A stretch of 21,175 nt of DNA from Kiloniellaceae bacterium (GTDB taxonomy: Bacteria; Pseudomonadota; Alphaproteobacteria; Kiloniellales; Kiloniellaceae): positions 1-21,175 of the forward strand of contig JANQKX010000205.1 of the NCBI GenBank assembly GCA_028280915.1. The letters are read 5' to 3'. Under the pieces are notes generated by a model, which saw nothing but the letters and a program-made list of their open reading frames with translations, was not told where the DNA came from and did not search any database. Position 1 is the first letter of the stretch, and each line of letters begins with the position of its first letter. This document shows, piece by piece, positions 15,363 to 21,175 of the stretch. The position numbers and the translations under genes are program-made.

Positions 15363-16484
15363 ATGAAAATCATTAAACTGTCCCGGATTGGCGTGCTTGC
15401 CGGCCTTTTGACCTTTCTATTCGCCGGTCTCAATCAAGCACAAGATACGGATCAATCCCAAGAGAGCGATCAGGCCCAGGAGGACTATGATATCCACGCT
15501 TATGGCCGGGACTGCGCCCGCTTGATCGCCGAGGTGCCGCCGTTCAACTGCCTGGACGGGGAGATCATCCCCATCACCGTGGACGGCAAGACCCCGGAGA
15601 CCTATACCCGCCACATGGCCTGCGACAATCCCGCCTATCTGCCCTATCCCGAGGCAACGGACGGTCAGTGTACGCCCTATACCCGGCTGCAGACGGTGCG
15701 GGACGACGACATTCAAATGATCCTCTACTGCCGCCGCATGTACATTCGCGACAAGGATGACCCCAACTTCGATTCCATGGAGGTCATCATGCACAACGTG
15801 CAGACGGGCAGCACCTGTTTCTTCATCTCAAAGAACTTCGGCGAAAATCCGGAAGGGGACGATGGCCGGCGGGTGCCGCCGCCGACAGAAGAAGTTCCGC
15901 CGGAGGGCATGGTCTCCGCCAAGGAGCTTTGGGCCACACCGCAGCAGATCGCCAACCACGGCTGCATCTATTGCCACGACAGCGATCCCTGGATGCACAC
16001 TCCGTGGATCGCGCAGGTCCAACAGCTGCCCGCCGACCCTTGGGGCTTCCATTCCGTTGATGTGGGCGGGCCCTTCGAAGATTGGCCCAAGCCCATGAGT
16101 GTTTCGACCCGCGGGAACCCCTGTACCGGCTGTCACCGAATTGGGTCCTTGAATACCTGCCAGATGCAGATTGTCGGTGATTTTGGCGAACAGCCGGCCA
16201 AGATGCTGCAATCGGTGGGCAAGGCGCCCCACGGCCGCTTCGGCGCCAAGCCGGGCACGTCCCATGAAAGCGGCCGCGTGGTGACCACGGCCTGGGGCAC
16301 CCATCCCCACGGCTGGATGGGCGAGCGTCTGCCCCATGTGGATAGTGCCTTGTGGAAAGAGTACGAGGCCGGACTGAAAGAGCTGCAGCGCTGCTGCGAA
16401 GACCCCACGGGCCCCGGCTGTATCGTGGAGCCCATCGGCAACAAGGATCAATGGCTCAGTCGTCAGAGCGCGGCTGGAGAGTGA
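15363..16484 (+). CDS. Exported cytochrome c-like protein with two haem-binding motifs
   Basis: A periplasmic 373-residue protein, probably the electron acceptor of the molybdenum hydroxylase. The N-terminus KIIKLSRIGVLAGLLTFLF is a signal sequence ending near NQAQ, followed by an acidic Gln/Asp/Glu linker. Two covalent haem c motifs are visible, CIYCH at 201-205 and CTGCH at 254-258. The N-terminal 180 residues hold further cysteines (51, 63, 87, 103, 123, 152), and the C-terminus has CC at 344-345 and Cys353, suggesting disulphides. Beyond the haem motifs it does not look like a standard small cytochrome c, and I do not recognise the overall family. GAGAGG at 15351-15356 lies six bases before ATG 15363, 17 bases after the Fe-S subunit, so the three genes form one operon. 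Confidence 0.85.
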   Translation: MKIIKLSRIGVLAGLLTFLFAGLNQAQDTDQSQESDQAQEDYDIHAYGRDCARLIAEVPPFNCLDGEIIPITVDGKTPETYTRHMACDNPAYLPYPEATDGQCTPYTRLQTVRDDDIQMILYCRRMYIRDKDDPNFDSMEVIMHNVQTGSTCFFISKNFGENPEGDDGRRVPPPTEEVPPEGMVSAKELWATPQQIANHGCIYCHDSDPWMHTPWIAQVQQLPADPWGFHSVDVGGPFEDWPKPMSVSTRGNPCTGCHRIGSLNTCQMQIVGDFGEQPAKMLQSVGKAPHGRFGAKPGTSHESGRVVTTAWGTHPHGWMGERLPHVDSALWKEYEAGLKELQRCCEDPTGPGCIVEPIGNKDQWLSRQSAAGE

Positions 16485-16485
16485 C

Positions 16486-16505
16486 GGGACAGGAACTCCT
16501 GTCCC
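16486..16505. repeat. Perfect 9-base inverted repeat between cytochrome and porin genes
   Basis: GGGACAGGA and TCCTGTCCC are separated by two bases, or form an 8-base stem with the tetraloop AACT. It begins two bases after the cytochrome stop and ends about 34 bases before the porin start. No T-run follows, so it may be an mRNA-processing or stability hairpin that sets porin versus enzyme levels, or a dimeric repressor site. Confidence 0.65.
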
Positions 16506-16539
16506 AAGATGACCGCGCTGGTATGGCCCCAGCCGTGAG

Positions 16540-17946
16540 ATGATGATGAAAAAAAGGACGAAGCAGCGAGATGCCCGGGCCCTTTTTCTCTGCGGCGCCT
16601 TGATGCTGGCTTGGCCACAGAGTGGTCTGGCCGATATCAACCCTTGGATCGCCAACACGGTCTATGACCCGGGGAAATGGGACACCTCGGGGCCGGAGAC
16701 CGGGACCCCTTGGCTGCATCCCCCCACTTGGACGCCGGACCAGGAATGGGGCGTGTTGTCAGGGCAATTTGAGGCCACGGCGGCGACGGGCAGCTGGGGC
16801 GGCCTGCGCGACGACCTGTTCACAGACGGCTTTGCCCTCACGGCGGCCTATTTCGGGCAGCCGGCGGCCAATCCCGTGGGCGGCCTTGACCAGGGCGCCT
16901 CTTGGCGGGGCGACGTGGGGGTGGGGGCGTTCTTTGACCTGCAGCGCTTGGTGGATTGGCAGGGCGGGGTTTTCACGGCCTCCTTCTCCTATAAGCATGG
17001 TACCGACAGTTTGTCGCCCGAATACCTGGGCAACCAGTTTCCCGTTCAGCTGCCGTCTTTTGACGATGATGGCGCGGCCCGTTTGGTGCACCTGGCCTAT
17101 GGCCAGCAGCTTTTCGACAACAACGCGGAATTGGTTGCCGGGCGCGTGATCGCGGGCGAGGATTTCGCCAGCCTGCGCTTGGCCTGTACCTCCTTGAACC
17201 AGGCGATCTGCGCCAACCCCATCGCGGGGGCGCAGAGTATCTCCTTTCCCACTTACCCCAACGCCACCTGGGGCGGGCGCCTCAAAGTCAAGCCGGGCCA
17301 AGGCTGGTATGTCCAAGGGGGCGCCTATCTGGTCTATCCCAACTTTCGCGATGGGGATGATCATGGGGTCGAGTTCGGGGCGCCGCATGGCTCGGGCGTT
17401 CTGGCCTTGGCCGAGTACGGCCATCTGGTCGGCACCCATCGGGGTGAAAAAAGCCTGCCGGGTAAATACAAGATCGGCGCCTATTATGACGGGGAAGAGC
17501 TCACCAACCTGGAAAGCGGTCAAAGCGATCGGGGCACCTGGGGCATCTATGCCATGGGCGAGCAGATGCTCTATGCCGAGGACGACCAGTTCAACCAGGG
17601 CCTTTCCGGCTTTTTGTCCCTCAGCTACGCGCCGCCGGACGTGAACCGCATTGAGTTCATGGCCGTCGCCGGCCTCAGCTACAAGGGCCTGTTCGACGAC
17701 CGGCCCGACGATGCCCTGTCGTTGATCGGCGCCTATGGGGATTTCAGCAGCGATCTTGCCAGCGGCCAAAGGGCAAGCAACGAAACCGCGCAAACCGGCG
17801 AGGGGCTGGTAGAGCTGAACTACCGTTTCCAGATCGCGCCCTGGGCCTTTGCCCAGCCCGATCTGCAATGGGTGATCAATCCGGACGGCCGCTCCGACAT
17901 CGACGACGCCCTGGTCATCGGCTTGGCCTTCGGTATCGTGTTTTAG
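16540..17946 (+). CDS. Outer-membrane carbohydrate-type porin (OprB family)
   Basis: An outer-membrane beta-barrel channel of 468 residues. The N-terminus has a basic start (KKRTKQRDAR) and a hydrophobic core ending in GLA-DI, giving signal-peptide cleavage after about residue 31. The remainder alternates aromatic and polar residues in strands with Gly/Asp turns, and includes SWGGLRDDL (about 84-92) and FTASFSYKHGTD, features of OprB-like porins. The protein ends in GLAFGIVF, with the C-terminal Phe recognised by the BAM machinery. Three ATG codons in a row (16540, 16543, 16546) compete for initiation and no strong ribosome site precedes them. Following the Mo-hydroxylase genes, it probably admits their substrate into the periplasm. 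OprB relatives are not all sugar channels, so the solute is not assigned. Confidence 0.85.
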   Translation: MMMKKRTKQRDARALFLCGALMLAWPQSGLADINPWIANTVYDPGKWDTSGPETGTPWLHPPTWTPDQEWGVLSGQFEATAATGSWGGLRDDLFTDGFALTAAYFGQPAANPVGGLDQGASWRGDVGVGAFFDLQRLVDWQGGVFTASFSYKHGTDSLSPEYLGNQFPVQLPSFDDDGAARLVHLAYGQQLFDNNAELVAGRVIAGEDFASLRLACTSLNQAICANPIAGAQSISFPTYPNATWGGRLKVKPGQGWYVQGGAYLVYPNFRDGDDHGVEFGAPHGSGVLALAEYGHLVGTHRGEKSLPGKYKIGAYYDGEELTNLESGQSDRGTWGIYAMGEQMLYAEDDQFNQGLSGFLSLSYAPPDVNRIEFMAVAGLSYKGLFDDRPDDALSLIGAYGDFSSDLASGQRASNETAQTGEGLVELNYRFQIAPWAFAQPDLQWVINPDGRSDIDDALVIGLAFGIVF

Positions 17947-18110
17947 CTGAACGCGCGGCTCACCCCGATCGCAAATCAGACATGGGGTCTCGGTGCCCCA
18001 CACGCCCGCCGGTCCCGAGGCGACGGCATAGACGGCCGTGGCCGACGGGGCGTCTGCTCATTTGAGGCGGCGCGCAGATTGCACCAGATTGGCAATGGAA
18101 CGTGAAGACG

Positions 18111-18136
18111 GTCCGGGGGCCGGCTATGGCCCGGAT
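18111..18136. terminator. Hairpin between convergent operons
   Basis: TCCGGG plus CC (18112-18121, with two extra G bulged) pairs with GGCCCGGA (18128-18135) around a 6-base loop, lying at the end of the last - strand gene and facing the porin operon. No clear T-run flanks it on either strand, so termination is plausible by position rather than by canonical form. Confidence 0.35.
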
Positions 18137-19107
18137 CACTCAAGCACCACAGACAAGATGATACTCTCGAACATCTGACCGGTGTGGTCGTTGAAGGTTC
18201 CTCCGCCCGACCGTGCCAGGACCTCGAAAAAATTGCGGGCAATATCTCCACGGCTGCGTGACGAGGGCGTGGAAACGAAAAGAGTGGACACGCCGTTGTT
18301 CGGACCGGCGGCGCGGAACTGACTGGCCAGGTTGATCGTCATGGTGCGGTCTTTCCGGTGCGGACGGGCATCGCCGATCACAACGATGACTTTGGCCGCG
18401 TCGGCCCGCCAGTTCATTTGAATGGCGCGAAGCAGGCCCAGTTCCATGTCTTCGTCGATGGTCTGGCTGCCCCGGGGCGGCGGCTTCAAGGACTGGGCGA
18501 AACCGGTCACCCGCGCCAGGTTTTTCGAGGTATCGGTCAGCGGCAAGGCCCGCACGGGCGCATAGCCCGTATCCCGGTCGGTATAGGCCGCGAAACCGAT
18601 CCTCACCGAGGCGACCAGCCGCTGCAGAACCCGCACGATCCCCCGCAAGGAAAGGGACAGGTCGCGAATGACCGGAGACATGCTGCTCGTGGTATCGATG
18701 ACAAAGACCACATCGAGCTTCTCGATGGCCGAGTTTTGCAGGCTGCCTTCTTTTTCTTGTCGCGGCGGCGCATCCTGGTTCTGCTCATTCAGCTTGGCCA
18801 TTTGCCGCTTCGCCGCGGCGATACGGCTTTCGAGCGCGGCATTCGTGGCACCAAGAGCCTCGATCTCGGATACCATATCGGCAAGCTCGCCCATGGTCTG
18901 CGCGGCCTTTTGCTCAGAGGAAACACTTTTGGCGCGCACGGCCGCCTCGGCTTCATGCAACTCTTCCATCTGCGCAAAAGCATCCCGTTCGCGCTGATAG
19001 TAAGGCAGCAAGAGGGTCACCATCACCACGAAGGCACCGGTCGTCATCGCCAATACGTCCAAGGCGGACATGCTGAAGATTTCTATACCGCGCCCTGACC
19101 GCCGCAT
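18136..19107 (-). CDS. TolR/ExbD-like membrane anchor fused to a von Willebrand A domain (protein 1)
   Basis: A 323-residue protein with three parts. Residues 14-36 form one membrane helix, SALDVLAMTTGAFVVMV onward, with Asp17 placed as in the TolR/ExbD motif LDVLLVLL. Residues 38-110 are a charged, Glu/Ala-rich likely coiled coil. Residues 129-320 are a vWA domain with the metal-site start VFVIDTTSSMS (Asp138, Ser141, Ser142) and the later VVIGDARPH (Asp246). The inserted loop of the companion protein (GGGDRPE) is replaced here by PPRGSQTIDED. The anchor would place the vWA domain in the periplasm if the N-terminus is cytoplasmic as in TolR. It is the last gene of a four-gene operon, seven bases after the FHA stop. 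The proton-driven role is inferred from the channel neighbour. Confidence 0.87.
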   Translation of the reverse strand: MRRSGRGIEIFSMSALDVLAMTTGAFVVMVTLLLPYYQRERDAFAQMEELHEAEAAVRAKSVSSEQKAAQTMGELADMVSEIEALGATNAALESRIAAAKRQMAKLNEQNQDAPPRQEKEGSLQNSAIEKLDVVFVIDTTSSMSPVIRDLSLSLRGIVRVLQRLVASVRIGFAAYTDRDTGYAPVRALPLTDTSKNLARVTGFAQSLKPPPRGSQTIDEDMELGLLRAIQMNWRADAAKVIVVIGDARPHRKDRTMTINLASQFRAAGPNNGVSTLFVSTPSSRSRGDIARNFFEVLARSGGGTFNDHTGQMFESIILSVVLE

Positions 19108-19114
19108 ATCCGGT

Positions 19115-19462
19115 CTAATCCGACATCCGGGCGAGCTTCAGTTCAAGCCGGCCCAGAACAAGACGTTGGCCCGCCTCCAGCGGACACTGGACAAAGGCGG
19201 GGATGTCCTTGCCGTCGATCACGGTCCCATTCAGCGAGTTCAGGTCTTCAATTGACAGCCCGCCCGCCCGAAAACTGACGCGAAAATGGCGCCGCGACAC
19301 GCTTGGTTCGGCAATGGTATGATCGCAAAGCTCCGGGTGCCGGCCGATGGTGATGCCAAGCTCGGCCGCGAGCAGGTCGCCGTCGGACAAGCGAAGGGAA
19401 ACCGCCTCGCCGTTCGGGTGGGTCCCGCTCAGAATCCAGCCGCCTTCCAAATAATTTGCCAC
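19115..19462 (-). CDS. Stand-alone FHA domain protein
   Basis: A 115-residue protein that is almost entirely one forkhead-associated domain, a reader of phosphothreonine peptides. Conserved features are ITIGRHPE (Gly40-Arg41), SVSRRHF (Ser56, His59) and NSLNGT (Asn78-Gly79-Thr80), all residues used for phosphopeptide binding. There is no signal peptide or membrane segment, so it should be cytoplasmic. The start is GTG at 19462, with GGAG of the preceding gene's last codons serving as ribosome site; it lies six bases after that stop and seven before the next start. No kinase or phosphatase is visible; one could be encoded beyond the window edge. Its place between the two vWA genes suggests phosphorylation-dependent control or assembly of the membrane complex. 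Confidence 0.9.
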   Translation of the reverse strand: MANYLEGGWILSGTHPNGEAVSLRLSDGDLLAAELGITIGRHPELCDHTIAEPSVSRRHFRVSFRAGGLSIEDLNSLNGTVIDGKDIPAFVQCPLEAGQRLVLGRLELKLARMSD

Positions 19463-19468
19463 CTAAAA

Positions 19469-20443
19469 TTACTCCAATACCGCCAACAGCACACTCTCCA
19501 TGATCGCCCCGCGGTGAGTGGACAAGTCGCCACCGCCCGCCTCGACCAGTTGCCGAAAATAGGCCTTGGTATCAGGCTGCTGGCCGGTGATGATGGCCGA
19601 TACGCGACGATCGTATCCGTCACCGGGCCCGCTTTCGGCGAAGGCACGCGCCGCCGCGAAGGACCGGGATTGGCTGCCCCCATGGGCCGGCGCGTCACCG
19701 ATGATGATTATGCGCCCGTTGGCGTCGTTCCGCCAACGCATATCGATCGCGGCCCCCATCGCCTGTCCCACCGGCTCCGGCCGGTCGCCGCCTCCCTCGG
19801 CCCGCAGGGTGCGGGTGAACTGGAGTATTCTTTGCAAGTTACCGGCACCCATGGGGGCAAGGGGAAACTGCCGCAGAATGGGGGGCCGGTCCCTATCCCG
19901 ATAGGCGACGAAACCCAGGCGCAGATTGGGCGACAGGCGATTGAGGATGCGCGCGAGACTTTCAAGATTGGCTTGAATGTCCCGCAACTCGTCGCGCATG
20001 CTGCCCGTTGTATCCATGACGATCACCAGATCCAGGCGCTCGATTGCGATGGTGCCGCCCCCGGCGGCCGGCGCGGGCGACGGCGCGGTTTCCGGCTTTT
20101 CCGCTGCTGCGGCGCTGCTTTGCGCCCGTTCGATCTCCTCAAGCAGCGCCGCGAGCTCGGCTCGGCGCGCGTCACGTGCCGCGGTCAGCCCGGCGTGTTT
20201 TTCCGCTTCCCGGGTCAAAGTTGCTTGTGCATCGCTTTCGGCTTCCTGCGCGCGGCTCAGCTGTTCTTGCGCCCCCGACAGCCTTGATAGGGCGCCCTGC
20301 AAGCCAAGCTCGGTCGAGGGTTGCTTCAGATAAAAGGGCATCAAGATGATGAACATCACGACAAAAACGCCGAGCGCCGAGGCAAAAAGGTCAAGCGCGG
20401 ACACGCTGAGACTATCGGTCAGCCCTCTGCGCGGCGCCCGCAT
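19469..20443 (-). CDS. TolR/ExbD-like membrane anchor fused to a von Willebrand A domain (protein 2)
   Basis: A 324-residue paralogue of the downstream vWA protein. The N-terminus is basic (MRAPRRG) and is followed by one membrane helix, SALDLFASALGVFVVMF onward (about 15-38), with Asp18 at the TolR/ExbD proton-site position. Residues 45-110 are a heptad-like Ala/Glu/Arg coiled coil, then an Ala/Pro linker at 111-130. The vWA domain spans about 136-323 with IVMDTTGSM (Asp144, Ser148), EGGGDRPEP and IIIGDAPAHGG (Asp250), a complete metal-ion-dependent adhesion site of the type also seen in vWA domains attached to alpha-kinases. ATG 20443 is six bases after the channel-gene stop with GAGGG as ribosome site. 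It is likely a membrane-anchored partner of the channel. Confidence 0.9.
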   Translation of the reverse strand: MRAPRRGLTDSLSVSALDLFASALGVFVVMFIILMPFYLKQPSTELGLQGALSRLSGAQEQLSRAQEAESDAQATLTREAEKHAGLTAARDARRAELAALLEEIERAQSSAAAAEKPETAPSPAPAAGGGTIAIERLDLVIVMDTTGSMRDELRDIQANLESLARILNRLSPNLRLGFVAYRDRDRPPILRQFPLAPMGAGNLQRILQFTRTLRAEGGGDRPEPVGQAMGAAIDMRWRNDANGRIIIIGDAPAHGGSQSRSFAAARAFAESGPGDGYDRRVSAIITGQQPDTKAYFRQLVEAGGGDLSTHRGAIMESVLLAVLE

Positions 20444-20449
20444 CGCCCG

Positions 20450-21175
20450 TCAGCCCTCGTAAAGCCGGTTGATCAGGTTGTCGAGGCAGTACTGGCCGGC
20501 TTGGTTTAGCGCCGTTTCCTCCAAGGCCTGAATTTTGTTTTGCGCCAGCACCAGAAGCAGTGACATGGCCAGGGCCAGCAAGGTGGTGTTAAAGGCCACC
20601 CCCAGTCGTTTGGTCAGTTCGATCAGCAAAGACGGGTCCTGAAGGTCCACGCTGCTGGCGAAATTCAACGCCAAGGAGATTCCGATGACCGTGCCGATAA
20701 ATCCGAGCGCCGGGATCGCCCAAACCACATAGCGGATCATGTTGTAGCGGATATCCACCTCGTGCAGGTAAAGCTCAAGGCTCGCGTTCATGATCGCCGT
20801 CGACTGTTCGACCGAGCGGCTGTTTTGAAACTGGGCAATCACCCGCAATATCAGACGCGGCAGAAAGCGCTGGCCCCTGGATGGCTTTTGCGCGATGGCG
20901 TCCCGCACGCGGCTGTAGGTCAGGCGCAGCTCCGGGCTTTGCAAAATCGTGCGGTCATCTTCAGGAAGATAGCCGGACCGCAGCTCGGCCCGTTCCGCTC
21001 GCGCATCCAGATAACGGAGGGTAAGCTCCGCGCAGCCGAACGCGAAGAGCAGCCACATGACGTTCTGAACCGTCAGAGGCCAGGAAGAGCGCTCCCGATC
21101 GATGAGCAGGGCCTTGACGGTCTCTGACTGTGTGATGTCGACCGCGGCAATGAAGGCGACGGCAAGGACCAGGCT
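20450..21175 (-). CDS. MotA/TolQ/ExbB-type proton channel subunit (5' end cut by window)
   Basis: An inner-membrane protein of the MotA/TolQ/ExbB family. The frame stays open from the ATG at 21058 back through 39 more codons to the window edge, and those codons encode a hydrophobic start (SLVLAVAFIAAV), so the true N-terminus lies outside; 241 residues are visible. Three further membrane segments are seen, near visible residues 36-54, 150-172 and 192-213. The signature helices are AIPALGFIGTVIGISLAL (compare LGLLGTVWGI in TolQ) and GVAFNTTLLALAMSLLLVL. Such proteins form the pentameric proton channel around a TolR/ExbD/MotB dimer. The next two membrane genes supply TolR-like anchors, so a proton-motive-force-driven complex is a reasonable inference. 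No flagellar, Ton or Tol genes are nearby. Confidence 0.9.
   Translation of the reverse strand, partial: SLVLAVAFIAAVDITQSETVKALLIDRERSSWPLTVQNVMWLLFAFGCAELTLRYLDARAERAELRSGYLPEDDRTILQSPELRLTYSRVRDAIAQKPSRGQRFLPRLILRVIAQFQNSRSVEQSTAIMNASLELYLHEVDIRYNMIRYVVWAIPALGFIGTVIGISLALNFASSVDLQDPSLLIELTKRLGVAFNTTLLALAMSLLLVLAQNKIQALEETALNQAGQYCLDNLINRLYEG

Noticed and set aside
20450..21058. ATG at 21058 as the start of the channel gene
   Set aside because: The frame is open for 39 more codons to the window edge with a hydrophobic segment in it, so the gene is cut by the window and this ATG is internal.
18136..21175. Direct assignment as a Zorya defence system or flagellar/Tol/Ton stator
   Set aside because: The partners carry vWA domains and not OmpA-type or TonB-linked domains, and no zorC/zorD-like, flagellar, tolA or tonB gene is visible.

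Overview
The window is high-GC DNA with dense, mostly co-directional operons. It carries Tat-exported enzymes, a PotABCD-type transporter, an OprB-like porin and TolQ/TolR-like proteins, so it comes from a Gram-negative bacterium. The protein style suggests an alphaproteobacterium, possibly of the Rhodospirillales type, but that placement is an inference without a database search. No rRNA, tRNA, CRISPR array or intact insertion sequence was seen.

Region 1 (1-6893, + strand) is a catabolic and uptake operon. It encodes the C-terminal two thirds of an aldehyde dehydrogenase, a luciferase-like flavin monooxygenase overlapping it by 4 bases, and a complete polyamine-type ABC importer (Tat-exported binding protein, two permeases, ATPase). 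An alpha/beta hydrolase follows directly after the ATPase stop. The likely logic is to import a small organic solute, oxygenate it, hydrolyse an ester or lactone and oxidise the aldehyde. The substrate cannot be read from the sequence.

Region 2 (6894-12117) is looser accessory DNA: an AT-richer orphan gene on the - strand, a secreted cysteine-rich esterase of the PHB-depolymerase/feruloyl-esterase type, a DJ-1/PfpI-family protein and an unrecognised exported 350-residue protein. Three gene-poor stretches separate them and hold inverted and direct repeats.

Region 3 (12118-17946, + strand) is a periplasmic molybdenum hydroxylase operon. It encodes a Tat-exported xanthine-dehydrogenase-family large subunit, a [2Fe-2S] subunit in which one usual cluster cysteine is serine, an exported protein with two CxxCH haem motifs, and an outer-membrane porin. 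There is no FAD subunit, so electrons probably pass from Mo through Fe-S to cytochrome c.

Region 4 (18136-21175, - strand) is the most unusual part. It is a tightly packed operon of a MotA/TolQ/ExbB-type channel (cut by the window edge), a TolR/ExbD-like membrane anchor fused to a von Willebrand A domain, a small stand-alone FHA protein, and a second anchor-vWA protein. Both anchors keep an aspartate at the TolR/ExbD proton-site position. This reads as a proton-motive-force-driven machine whose moving partner carries vWA domains instead of a peptidoglycan-binding domain, with a phosphothreonine reader in the middle. It is the best candidate here for an undescribed system.
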